DNA from: Dysidea avara
Lineage: Eukaryota; Porifera; Demospongiae; Dictyoceratida; Dysideidae
Length of the DNA stretch: 64,000 nucleotides
Direction of reading: 5' to 3'
Assembly (NCBI RefSeq): GCF_963678975.1
Contig: NC_089278.1
Coordinates: 8,025,479-8,089,478, forward strand
Shown: piece after piece, positions 13,201 to 22,639 of the stretch
Position numbering within the stretch: position 1 is the first letter of the stretch
Layout: every line of letters begins with the position of its first letter
Program-made: the position numbers and the translations under genes
The notes under the pieces: generated by a model
Databases searched by the model: none
The model's input: only the letters and a program-made list of their open reading frames with translations
Told to the model about the DNA's origin: nothing

Positions 13201-16200
13201 ATTTTGGGCTGGCCAGAGATGTGTATATAACTGACTACTATAGACAGCGAAGCACTGGTAAAATCCCCATCAGGTGGATGGCTCCTGAAGCGTTGCATGA
13301 TAGAATTAGCAGTGAAAAAACTGATGTGGTGAGACTTCATAGATGTTTGTGTACATGTACACGCACAGGTATTGTAGAATGCAGGCAGAGCTAAGGAACA
13401 GAACAGCCTGTAACTGTTAAATAATTTAGTCTTCAAAAGAGATGATGTTTTTAAAATTTGAAACTAATACTGTGCTCCTGGCAGTGGCAGTTAGGAAATG
13501 GCTGCAATGATTTTGTTAAGGAACATTATTTTAGAAGTGCAGTGGAACCTATTAATCAGGACACTTGAAAATAAGGACACCTGTATAATCTGGACACTTG
13601 ATAATGGTCCCAAATTAGTATGTAAACTGACTTGGTAAATTCACTGTAGTCTAAGTTTGTAGTGCACATGTTGGATAGACAGGAAGTGTTTGAACAGAAC
13701 TGTTATTACACAGTGGTCTTACGGAATCACATGTTGGGAAGTATACACCCTTGGTCGCACTCCCTATCCAACCATCACCAATCAGAAATTGCTGGGGTTC
13801 ATTGAAGCAGGAAATCGACCTAAGAAACCACAACTATGTCCTGACAACATGTAAGATTACTACTTTAATATGTATATTGCATATATTGCATTATGGTTTT
13901 GCATATCATACAAGGCTTATAATTAGATTTTTTAAGTGACAGGACAAATTTCATAGCAAACCTGCAGTGATGGACAAACCAATACACTGTATAGACACAA
14001 ATTCACTGCACTTTGCCTGTTGTGCTGCCAAATAGCCTGAGTATTGTTTGTCATACTGTAACTGTAAAACTTTATGGGGATTCGGCAGTATAGCAGAGGA
14101 GTTGGCATTGGTACATCTGTGGTGCCTCCCTTGGATTACAAGAATGTAGCAACCAACTGATAGTTATTGTTGATAGAATGAACAGTCATGAACAGCTCAG
14201 ACAGTAGGCTTCTCCTTATACTTTGAAAGGACATAATGTCCTATAAAAATCCAATTATGGTTAGAAATGGGCAATTTGTCAGGAATTTGTCAATTGTCCA
14301 ACCATTATCATAAGCCCTACAGTAGCACTGTATATTAGGGACCATGGAGCAAAATACTTGACCAGAAACCAGCCTCACAATACCTTCATGGTGCCTTGGC
14401 AGTATGGTTAGGTATAACCAAGCTCAAAAGTGCCTTCAGTACGACCTAAAATGCTTCCAATAGCTACATTGCTACATAAACATTTTTGATATTCAGTGGA
14501 ATTTTCTACTAACTGACTGCCTGACTTGCTGCCTGACTGATTCCTTCAGACAAGCGTAACTCAATAACAGTTAATGTTATGGGCTTGATTTTTTTCATTT
14601 TTGACGTTGCTACCGACTGACTGCCTTCCTGACTGATGCTTGATTTTCTCATTGTTTGACGTTGCTTCAGCCTGACAGGTGCCTTTTGGCATACCACAGC
14701 ACATACAATGCAAGCTTCATTAACTTACCAATGTCCTTCTTTGTGTCCCAGTAATTTTCTTTGCTGACAGTGCAAGGTATTGATTCATGGTAGAGCTGTG
14801 CGATCGATTCCCTACGTTTGTAATGCAAATCATCTGTTGTAATTAGATTGATTGCAGAGGTTATTCTCGTGATTGGTAACACCATGTAATAGGCTAATCA
14901 TAGCTGAAAGTGAAGCATAATGGTCACTTCACTGTTTCAGCAACTGATAATTGGGCGAATGTTCAGACAAAAACAATAAGCCTGGCACTATTCTTTCTTC
15001 TAATGTGATATGCATGGGTTTACCAGTCACAACAAACAAATACAAGGAAAAATATTAGGAATATTAGGGATAGTAGTGAAACAAGGGAGGTCACCTACAC
15101 CTAAAGATATACTAGTGGACATGGGATAAAATAAAGTAGGGATTAAATGTCCACTAAACTAGTATATTATCAGGTATAGGAAACCTCCCTTGTTTTCACT
15201 ACTTTCTATTTCTTTGATCCCTAATTGAACTTAAAATTCCAAATTTTTCTTGTGCGGTATACCATCAGACCCTCACTTATTCGTACCCTGATTTATCTGA
15301 AATTGGACATGGCAATCTATTCTATTCTGAGTACAAGTGTAGAGTATTTCAACAGAATTCTGTATATAAATGTATGGGCTTCAGTTATCTGACAATTTAT
15401 TTATCTAAACACTTTTACCATTGCCTGAGACTCATTGGGGTTTTTGGATAACCAAGGATCTACTGTACTTGTTTTTATAACATCAATAATAAACCAAAGC
15501 AGAAAATACTACTAGTTACAATGAAAAGACTGTATAAAGAAAGTTACTTCATGCACTGTAGAAATTTATGTTATAGTGCCAACTTTAGAGTGATAAACAA
15601 AATTTGGGATATTGTGTTTCAAGACACATGATAGTGTTGTGCGGCCCAAGAAGCCGGCACGCCACACTGTAGGCATATCGAAAGGAAGAAAGAAAACACA
15701 ATTTTCACACAATACCGTATATCAATTAAATTTGGCGATAAACTAAATTTGGCGAAATTGGCGAATGGTTACCAAATCGCCAAATTAAAATTTCGCCAAT
15801 ATTACATTTTTTGTACCAGTGACACTCAGCATCACTGCAAGCGATGCTGGCTAATGTTGAACCAAGCCCTCAGACTTTTCTTGTTCACAACTTAGTCCAA
15901 TGAATCCCCTAGTACCTACTCCCCCGTTACTAGTAACAGCTTCTAATACTTTGAGACACCTAGCAGGCTGAACACGTGTAATTTCGTTCAAAATGGCGAT
16001 GTTTAAGTATGTCAAAAGAGAAGTGCGACCAAGCTTTAAGCCATCAATTTTGTCTCAGACAGATATCGAAGCTGCTCAGAAGTCCATTGCTAATGCTGTC
16101 AGCACTGTAGCAGAGAAGTCTCATAATCGCGGACAGTACAATTCGTACTCCAAAGAGCAACGTGCGTTAATCAGGAAGTATGCAGCAGAGAATGGTGCTA

Positions 16201-19200
16201 ATAACGCGGCAAAACACTACACCGCAGCTTGGGGAATCGATATAAACGAGTCTACGGCAAGGAGGTTTAAAGACAAGTATTTTAAAAAGCTGAAGGATGA
16301 GATTTTGGAGCAGCGTAAGCGACAAGCTGGAATCAATGAGGAATCTGAAGGTGAAGAGCATAAGGACGAACCTATTGTTATCACTGAATTAGAAACCGAA
16401 CCTAGAGGTAGACCATTGCTCCTAGGAGAACAGCTAGATTCTTTGGTTAAGGAATTTATCAGCAACCTTAGAGCAGCTGGTGGAGTGGTGAATACAACTG
16501 TTGTGATGGGGGCTGCTGAAGGGATTGTTTCCTACAGAGACATTTCAAAGCATTCTTCTCATGGTGGGCACATCAATATCATGAAGAGCTGGGCACAGTC
16601 ATTGCTACGACGCATGGGGTTTGTCAAAAGGAAGTGCTCAACGTCAGGGAAAATTTCAATGGCACGATTCGAGGAGTGCAAAGAAATATTTCTGGCTGAT
16701 GTAGCAGCAGAGGTAATTATCAATAACATCCCAGAAAGTCTTATAATAAACTGGGACCAGACTGGCTTGTCCATTGTTCCAAGTGGAGATTGGACAATGG
16801 AAAAAGAGGGTACAAATATTGTTCCAATTGCTCACAGTGATGACAAGCGACAGTTGACTGCAGTGTTAGCCATGACTGCAGCTGGTGATTACCTACCTCC
16901 ACAGTTGCTATACCAAGGGAAGACACCAAAGTGTCACCCACAGGTTGGATTTCCAGATGGTTGGGATGTATGGCACTCAGAAAATCACTGGTCCAATGAA
17001 GTCACTATGAAACGGTACATTGATAAGGTTATTGTGCCTTTGTCAGTGAGAAGAGACAGAAGTTGAAACTGGGTTCAACTTTTCCTGCGGCAGCAATTTT
17101 TGATAACTTCAGAGGGCAAACAACTGATGCCATTTTATCACTTCTAAGAAGCCATAACATCATACCCATCCAGTTGCCAGCAAATTGTACAGATAAACTA
17201 CAACCTTTGGATATTTCCGTCAACAAACCAATGAAAGACCATCTTAAAGGTAAATTCCAACAATGGTATGCCCAGGAAGTAAAAAAGCAGCTAGAAACTA
17301 TCCCACTTTCCCAAGTTAAAGTCGACGTTGGATTACAGGTTGTCAAAATTCCAAGTGCTAATTGGATAATCTCTGGATGGCAAGGATTAGAAAAAAGACC
17401 TGAAGTTGCAGTCAACGGATTTAAAAAAGCAGGAATCCTAGATGCCATAAACTTGTAGTCTACTTTTTTTGTTATAATTGTCACGATAATGTATGTAATG
17501 TACAATTTTGTAGTTAAAAGCAATTTTAATATTTTACACACCCAGTCAAAAATTAATTAAGCTATAGCTACTATACACAAGGGAATACAGTAACATTTTG
17601 TCTTCAATGCACTTCACTAAGTGCTGCCTCATCTTAGATTGGTCGTAGTTTCTTGGCATGTTCTTTTCAGCCAAGCAAATGCAACCAGCAATGGCAAATA
17701 AGCCACAGTCCTCGATGCCAACTTGCTTTCTGTCATTGTTTACCACCACCTCTACCTTGGGTCCGAACAACTGCTTTAAAATGCTGGTAGTGTTAGCATC
17801 AGCCGATTCAAACAACGAATCGTATATGGTGACTTTGGGATGACTGAGTATTGTTGACACTACAATCCAGTGGTTAGTTCTGCAATGCATAATTTGCAGG
17901 AAGTTTTTGGTACATTTCACTGGAATCTTGGTAGATTTATGTAGTGTCAGTGTCAATTTTAGGCCATAGATATCCTTGTACTTATTACCCACCAACTTTT
18001 GAATAAAGTTAACGTGCTTATCGGTCAATTGCTCACCTGTAAGTACAGATGTATTATTAATTATATAAAATAAAGGCTATTATCATACCTTTTAAAATGA
18101 TGTCTTTGTCAACTGTTGTGAGTGTACATCTTCCAAAACTGACCCACGGATCTTCCTTTGCAATATCACGAACAGATAGAGTCGGCTTGTCCAAATCAAT
18201 CATTGAAGTGTCTTTCTTTTTTTTTCAATGGAGGTTCGTTCTTTGTTTTAGATGGTAACTGCAGCTTTCGCTTGGGAACAGGCTTTTTAACTTTAAAATC
18301 AATAGGTGGAGCTGATCTAATAAGCTTCCTGATTTTTGACATCAGGTCTGCATTGTCACTGTGAAACTCAAGCTTGCAGGGTATCTGCAAACCGCCCTGT
18401 GGCAAATCTGAAGAATATTGACGATGGGAATCAGTAACTGTACAGGTGATTGTACCACCTCTCTCTATAAACCGTGAACACGCTGCAGAAATTTTACGGG
18501 GAACGTGTCTAATTATGTTTGTTCTTTTCTTGATGGCTACTGCGTACGGATCAGTATCATTGCTGTCTTCCGCTTGACATGGAAGTCGCTCTCCAGTAGT
18601 CGGTGTCCAAATGTACACATGGAAACCACGTACATAGCTTTCCACCATGTGCGTCGCCATTTTTTTGACACGATTTGAATTTTGTGGTACGTGTCATATC
18701 GGTAGTACGTGCTCTCCAGTAGTTGGCGTCCAAATGTACACATGGAAACCACGTACATAGCTTTCCACCACGTGCGTCGCCATTTTTTTGACACGATTTG
18801 AATTTTGTAGTACGTGTCATATCGGTCTAGCGCAAGTGTGCAGCTAGCGCAAGTGTGCAGCTAGCGCAAGTGTGCAGCTAGCGCAAGTGTGCAGCTAGCG
18901 CAAGTGTGCAGCTAGCGCAAGTGTGCAGCTAGCGCAAGTGTGCAGCTAGCGCAAGTGTGCAGCTAGCGCAAGTGTGCAGCTAGCGCAAGTGTGCAGCTAG
19001 CGCAAGTGTGAAGCTACTTCAAGCTAGCCAGCTAACTAGCGCTGAGGTGCAGGGAGTAGCTAATCAATCAGTGTGTGCCGGGTTGCTATACGCAGGGCCT
19101 GAGCAGCTTGCCAAGCAGGCATCAGTGCATGCAGCGACTCACCGGATAAATCGATACTGATTTCAACACTAGGATAGTTCAGCGTGCTTCGATCGTCGCT

Positions 19201-22200
19201 ACAATATCATCGAGCTTCGTGCACATGCATGTCTGGCTCGGCCGCTCCTTCATTTCTAATCGAAGGGGCGGCCGCGCCAGACTATGCAGGAGTAAACATT
19301 TCGCCAAATTAAATTTCGCCAACTGCTAATTTTTGGCTAATCGCCAAATATTAGTTTGGCCAAATTTAATTGATATACGGTATATAGCTCCATGATTCCT
19401 TAACTGATTGAAACAAATTTTGCTGTAGAGTTGCCCACTAGGTAGAGGAGTCCACATATTAACTTTTTGAAAGAAATCACATAAGCTATTTCCGAGATAC
19501 AAGTAGCCAAAGTTTCAGTTTTCTTTCTTTGTTTTTTTGTCTACTTTTTCTTTTTGCACACTTTGCCATAAACACGAAATTAATGTGTACTCCAATCAGG
19601 CTGATATTTGGCACATTTAAAGGGGTTATTAAACAAATCTCAGTATATACTAATGTTGGTGGGGGCCCAATCAAAATTCATGGTGTTATATAAGATCAAA
19701 CTTCTGTTATTCCTACAGGGTAAAATGCTCTGAGAATTTAGTTGAAATTTGGTCTGTAGTTAGAGTAACTATTGCAGCAGTGCATTTTTGGGATTTGAAA
19801 GAAATCAAGATTAAGACCACAAAGATACAACACAAAAATCAACAGTGTGGAGCAATCATCTGATCAAGTTTTGTTAATAAAACTGTTTAGTTGCCATGCC
19901 TACTAGGCAAACCGCTTATAGGAATTAGCTGAAAATTGGTGTACAGGTGGATTAATCACTGTAGAACAATCTTTCAGTAGTTTAGAAGAATTCACTTGTG
20001 AAAACTGACTACATGTAATAAATGCTTGATCAAGGTACTGTAATAGTGCAGTCACCCTATTAGAACATTCAGTAAGTAGCAAGTAAGTGAGTTTAGCTAC
20101 AGTAATTTGCTTTTTTTGTTGTAAAATAATTTTTGTATGCAAAACTTGTATTTCTTATACACATAAGATCGAACTACTCTAATAGGGCAGTCATTCACGT
20201 AAATCATACGAAAATATTTTTACACAAAACTTTTTATCACAAAACTTGTTTGCACGAAAATAAAGCAAATTACAGTACATTATTAGTGACCATGTAAAGA
20301 GTTAAGCTAACAATAAGTCACCCTGTAGAGAATTCAGTTTACCTTTGTAGAGAGTTCAGCTACAGAAATCCACTCTATGGAGTTAAGCTTTGTTACAAGT
20401 CACTCCATAGAGATATCAACTACAATTAAACCATCGTGTAGTGTGTTCAGCTACAAAAAATTCATACTGTTGAGAGGTCAGTTCCAATCAAATCACCATC
20501 AGCCACCAATAAGTCACCCTGTAGAGATATCAGCTCTGTTAGTCAGCTAGTAGAAAATTTTTAAAACTCCATAGAAATTTGTTGGAAGGGTTTGGGGCAC
20601 ACTGAAGACATTGGTTATGTATAAACAATACTGCCAAGTTGTTTTTAAGAAAAAAAATTGAGGCTGTTTTTTGAGTGATAGTAAAGGCAAGAAAACCCAA
20701 ACCTCCATGATCCCTACTATATGGCACTACTGCTGTACTGTATGATATAATTACAGAAAGAGGATAATGCACTATTTTTACCCATACATATATATGTATT
20801 TCCCCTTTCCAGATGAAAGAATTTTATGTTGCATCATCAGTACCCCACATACAAAATTACTATATGCATGCAAAGCTCAGCTTAATTTCTTTATTTTGCT
20901 TTCTTCATTTAGGGGCCTACAAAAAGCCATTGTTAGTCACAAATGCACAACTTGATCACATTGACAGAGTTATGGACAATTAATTGTGTAAAAAAATAAG
21001 TTTTTGTAATGCCTACAGGGTAATCTACTTATGGGAACAACTTTAAAATCAGTCTGTCTGTGTATAGGTTAACCATCATTTCTCAAACCTTTTGTGGTTT
21101 AAAAGAAAATTGCAGTGACAGATACAAAGTTACAAGGAGTAATCCAAACTAGTGTACGTGTGGGTTTGAAATGCTCTAATAGAACAGTCACTGATAAATG
21201 AAAAAGGGTGCACAGAAAGATTGCACAAAATCCTTTAGCTACTGAACTACTACTGTTAGTTGTTCATCTCACCAAGTTTCTACCTTGTAAATGAAAGTTG
21301 TAGGTAGCTTAAATCTAGTTAAAGTTTATAATTTATAATTTTATAGAAAATTCTATGTGTATTGTATTATAAATACACAAAAATGTGTATTCTTAGAGTA
21401 TTACAACTATCCTGGTAATAATACTAGGTACTAATTATTAGAGTTGTTTACTCTTAGCTGATGATTTTGCAGTATGTGTGAAGTTATATCATAAGCATAG
21501 CCACAAACCATGGATTTCACTGATAATATTTCCACATGCATAACAATAAATAATGGGTATATATAATTATTACAAATACACAAAAAATTTGGAATTTTCA
21601 ACTAGAGTAGGAACCATGGCACATTGATAAAAAGTACTGAAACAAGCTGGAGTAGTGCATAATATTAAATCACATTAAAACAATATGAATTGTAATATAT
21701 CCTTACTGTGCATTTCTTATTGTTTTACTGTGATTTAATATCATGCACCACTCCAGCTTGTTTTAGTACTTCTTATCTACTCTAGTTGAAAAATCCAATT
21801 TTGTTGTGTGTACTTTGTTAACTTTTTTTGTAAAATAAAATTATAAGGACTGGTGCATACCGCATCAAAAGAAAGAAATGGTGCCATGCACCCCAGCCAT
21901 CAATTATTGTCGAAAAGTGAAGTATCTATTATGCTTCATTGACAGCTATGTTCAACCCTTTACACAGCATAACAAATCAAGTACTGTTCAAAAAGCACCT
22001 CTGCAATCAAAGTAGCCACTATGAAAAATACGGACGATTTCCATTTTGAAGGGAAGCCATCATGCGCTACCACCAATTCGACACCTTTTGCTGTCAACAA
22101 AGATGAATGGGACACAAAGGAGGACACTAGTAAGTTCATGAAGAATGCATTGTACATACTGCAGTATGCTAAAAGGCACAAAAAAATCAAGACCGTAGCC

Positions 22201-22636
22201 TTAGCTGTTATCAAGTTACTGCACTTGTCTGAAGGCATCAGTCAGTTACTCGATCAGTCAGTCAGAGTTAGTCACTGGTTAATAAATTAAAAAAAAGATT
22301 CATAGCAACTTGTTTAAAGTGTTTTGGTTCGATTTGAAGGCTTGTTTGGGCTTAGTTTAACCTAACCAATACTGCTTCATTGTCATCAGGGAAAAGCAAG
22401 GCTGATTTTTGGGTGATGTTTTTTCATGGACCATTCCCAAATCTTTGTGGTCCCTACTATACAGTACTGTCCTACTGTATGATTATTGTTCAAGAATTTA
22501 ACTATCTATATACAGTGCAGATGTACTAATATGTATTGACAGATATTCACTGATGCTAAAATGCTGGAGTGTAGATGTTGAGAAAAGAATTTGTTTCAAG
22601 GAGATATTGGAAGAACTTAGTCTTGAAATTGTATAA
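7150..22636 (+). CDS. Receptor-type tyrosine kinase gene (3' part, whole kinase domain)
   Basis: Seven exons: 7150-7269, 9597-9689, 11506-11726, 11776-11885, 13169-13328, 13714-13850, 22543-22636. All have AG/GT borders and the phases agree at every junction (935 nt coding). The joined product shows the full kinase signature: [11 protein letters not shown] loop, VALKTIK lysine, helix-[23 protein letters not shown], catalytic [17 protein letters not shown], activation loop [39 protein letters not shown], and the final [21 protein letters not shown] and the paired activation-loop tyrosines are typical of receptor tyrosine kinases. The family would phosphorylate tyrosines from the cytoplasmic side of the plasma membrane. 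The protein ends only about 15 residues after the last kinase motif. Ectodomain and membrane exons lie upstream and were not found. Subfamily is not assigned. No break is seen, so it is probably the one functional host gene here. Confidence 0.88.
8071..8490. mobile_element. hAT-type MITE with 8-bp target duplication
   Basis: Ends TAGAGCTGGGCGGTA and TATTGCCCAGCTCTA form inverted termini. They are flanked by a perfect 8-bp duplication, ATTTGTTG (8063-8070 and 8491-8498), the size made by hAT-type insertion. The interior is rich in CGGTAT/ATACCG palindromes. No gene. It lies in the first intron of the kinase fragment. Confidence 0.85.
9081..9486. mobile_element. Hairpin MITE, about 405 bp
   Basis: Long inverted arms: ACTAGCTACTTAAGAAATTA at the left pairs with AATTTTTAAGTAGCTAGT at the right. 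Inner arms share AGTAAGGAAACAAGTTCAAA and GAAATGAGAAATGATCCAGC with their complements. It ends 110 bp before kinase exon B. A transcript through it could form a long hairpin. Confidence 0.75.
9597..9689 (+). CDS. Kinase exon B: glycine loop and catalytic lysine
   Basis: Acceptor TTCTAG, donor GTAAGC. Encodes GAFGCIYKG (loop) and VALKTIK (the ATP-contacting lysine). Entry and exit phase 1. The remainder of the open frame past 9689 is intron read-through. Confidence 0.88.
9690..11505. other. Intron of kinase gene
   Basis: No exon-like sequence found. At 10862-10910 a short tRNA-like stretch (AGTGGTTCAATTCCCACTA) resembles an RNA polymerase III B box with part of a T-arm, but no complete cloverleaf is present. 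Poly-A and TTA-rich tracts occur near 10950-11040. Confidence 0.6.
11506..11726 (+). CDS. Kinase exon C: helix C to hinge
   Basis: Acceptor TTGCAG, donor GTATGT. Encodes the helix-C glutamate in [23 protein letters not shown], then [20 protein letters not shown], the hinge region. Ends in phase 0 after QLPE. It is followed by an intron of only 49 bp. Confidence 0.9.
11776..11885 (+). CDS. Kinase exon D: catalytic loop
   Basis: Starting at the acceptor TTTGATAG gives [20 protein letters not shown], a normal helix-E sequence, so I prefer it to the later AG at 11812-11813. It continues to [14 protein letters not shown] with the catalytic Asp and Asn. Donor GTTAGT, phase 2. Confidence 0.88.
11886..13168. 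other. Intron of kinase gene
   Basis: No exon-like sequence. Contains CTGTTCTATTAGAGTATG (12940-12957), one copy of a short motif dispersed through the window. Confidence 0.6.
13169..13328 (+). CDS. Kinase exon E: DFG and activation loop
   Basis: Acceptor CTTATAG, donor GTGAGA. Encodes [20 protein letters not shown] (DFG motif, paired tyrosines), [11 protein letters not shown] (substrate Arg/Trp and APE motif) and ends TDV, phase 0. 160 nt agrees with the preceding phase 2. Confidence 0.9.
13714..13850 (+). CDS. Kinase exon F: C-lobe WSYG segment
   Basis: Acceptor ACACAG, donor GTAAGA. Starts [19 protein letters not shown] and ends CPDN plus two bases of the next codon. The following intron is 8,692 bp and holds the pogo-like transposon. 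Confidence 0.9.
14310..15000 (-). repeat. Dispersed repeat F1, long copy
   Basis: Starts with CACTGTATATTAGGGACCAT, passes the AACTGACTGCCTGACT tract and CCTTCAGACAAGCGTAACTC, and ends near GGCACTATTCTTTC. It is the reverse complement of the 21840-22490 copy with moderate divergence. Short open frames inside are not conserved between copies. Confidence 0.7.
15050..15240. mobile_element. Hairpin MITE
   Basis: Inverted arms TAGTAGTGAAACAAGGGAGG and CCTCCCTTGTTTTCACTAC, with inner arms GATATACTAGTGGACAT and ATGTCCACTAAACTAGTATA. Related in layout to the hairpins at 2640, 21571, 25338 and 26551. Confidence 0.65.
15993..17458 (+). pseudogene. pogo/Tigger-type DDE transposase, one frameshift
   Basis: The first frame (15993-17066, 357 codons) carries an N-terminal helix-turn-helix region ([20 protein letters not shown]), a CENP-B-like second HTH around residues 150-215, and the first catalytic Asp in [14 protein letters not shown]. 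The second frame (17063-17458) carries the second Asp in [12 protein letters not shown] and the third in [13 protein letters not shown]. That order and spacing is the DDE_1 superfamily. The two frames join at a short T run (17039-17041), where a one-base change shifts the reading. The start ATG follows the TIR by about 280 bp. Its job would be cut-and-paste of this element at TA. Apart from the single break it looks well preserved. Confidence 0.85.
17546..18660 (-). pseudogene. HIRAN-like plus C48 (Ulp1/SENP-like) protease gene in the transposon
   Basis: Two exons on the minus strand: 18660-18089 and 18036-17546, with a 52-bp GT-AG intron (18037-18088) in phase 1. Exon 1 starts [18 protein letters not shown] and has [16 protein letters not shown] and QGGLQIPC, a pattern I associate with HIRAN-like domains. 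It then shifts frame in a nine-A run (near 18216-18224) and continues to the donor. Exon 2 has the C48 protease signature: His in NHWIVV, Asp in IYDSLF, Gln in RKQVGI and Cys in EDCGLFAIA. The catalytic residues are all present. The encoded activity would be removal of SUMO or a related modifier (family knowledge; substrate is inference). It converges on the transposase gene, with 87 bp between their stop codons. Confidence 0.75.
18589..18832. repeat. 122-bp tandem duplication over the protease gene start
   Basis: GCTCTCCAGTAGT starts at 18589 and again at 18711. The two 122-bp units differ at a few bases. The unit includes the start codon and about 23 codons of the HIRAN domain in antisense, so a second ATG (18782, minus) lies upstream and opens a short frame that stops after roughly 29 codons. 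This creates an upstream open frame ahead of the real start at 18660. Confidence 0.85.
18826..19012. repeat. 17-bp tandem array, about 11 copies
   Basis: Near-perfect copies of CAGCTAGCGCAAGTGTG without spacers. It lies immediately upstream of the minus-strand HIRAN/C48 gene and inside the transposon, so it may contribute to its promoter region (inference). Very low divergence among copies suggests recent expansion. Confidence 0.9.
19390..20295. other. Intron sequence, small MITE, no gene
   Basis: A short inverted pair, GCAGTCACCCTATTAGAACA (20055) and CTACTCTAATAGGGCAGTCA (20173), marks one 140-bp copy of the small MITE whose better copy is at 37797-37957. Nothing else supported. Confidence 0.5.
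20300..20540 (-). repeat. Diverged 31-bp satellite, inverted orientation
   Basis: Irregular units such as AAGTCACCCTGTAGAGA and GTTCAGCTACA. They are the reverse complement of the array at 24316-25225 (CTGAACTCTCTACTGGGTGA). Fewer, more diverged copies. Confidence 0.7.
20545..20765 (+). repeat. Dispersed repeat F1, 3' part
   Basis: Contains TTTTTTGAGTGATAG, CCAAACCTCCATGATCCCTA and TACTATATGGCACTACTGC, corresponding to the end of the 21840-22490 copy. Confidence 0.5.
21571..21820. mobile_element. Hairpin MITE next to F1
   Basis: Inverted arms CAACTAGAGTAGGAACCATG with AAGTACTGAAACAAGCTGGA, and TCCAGCTTGTTTTAGTACTT with TCTACTCTAGTTGA. The outer part matches the element at 26551-26853, and in both cases F1 starts about 20 bp to the right. 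Confidence 0.75.
21840..22490 (+). repeat. Dispersed repeat F1, reference copy
   Basis: Runs from GACTGGTGCATACCGCATCA through GAAGCCATCATGCGCTACCA, TGTCAACAAAGATGAATGGG and CTTGTCTGAAGGCATCAGTC to TGTGGTCCCTACTATACAGT and ACTGTATGAT. One frame is open for 89 codons (22021-22290), but other copies do not keep it. Other copies are listed at 1, 4270, 14310, 20545, 26860/35003, 35400 and 36865. Confidence 0.7.
22543..22636 (+). CDS. Kinase exon G: last kinase helix and stop
   Basis: Acceptor TTGACAG. Completing the split codon from exon F gives [19 protein letters not shown], then [13 protein letters not shown] and TAA (22634-22636). YxLMLKCW, D and the invariant Arg are kinase subdomain XI. 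It lies 8.7 kb from exon F, beyond the transposon and F1. It was found by frame and motif, not by a long open frame. Confidence 0.85.
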
Positions 22637-22639
22637 CTA

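Larger units (their letters stand above)
15715..19380. mobile_element. pogo/Tigger-like DNA transposon, 3.67 kb
   Basis: Both ends begin CCGTATATCAATTAAATTTG (inverted, identical over that stretch) and are flanked by TA (15713-15714 and 19381-19382), the usual target of the Tc1/mariner-pogo group. Subterminal regions on both sides hold several TTTGGCGA words, plausible transposase binding sites. It carries two convergent genes: a plus-strand DDE transposase (15993-17458) and a minus-strand HIRAN plus C48-protease gene (18660-17546). It sits in the last intron of the kinase gene. Both genes have frame breaks, so this copy is probably inactive. Confidence 0.85.

Noticed and set aside
18826..19012. 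CRISPR-like regular repeats
   Set aside because: Head-to-tail 17-bp units without spacers in a eukaryotic transposon; a plain tandem array.
22021..22290. 89-codon frame in F1
   Set aside because: Other F1 copies do not preserve the frame; length is within chance for this repeat.
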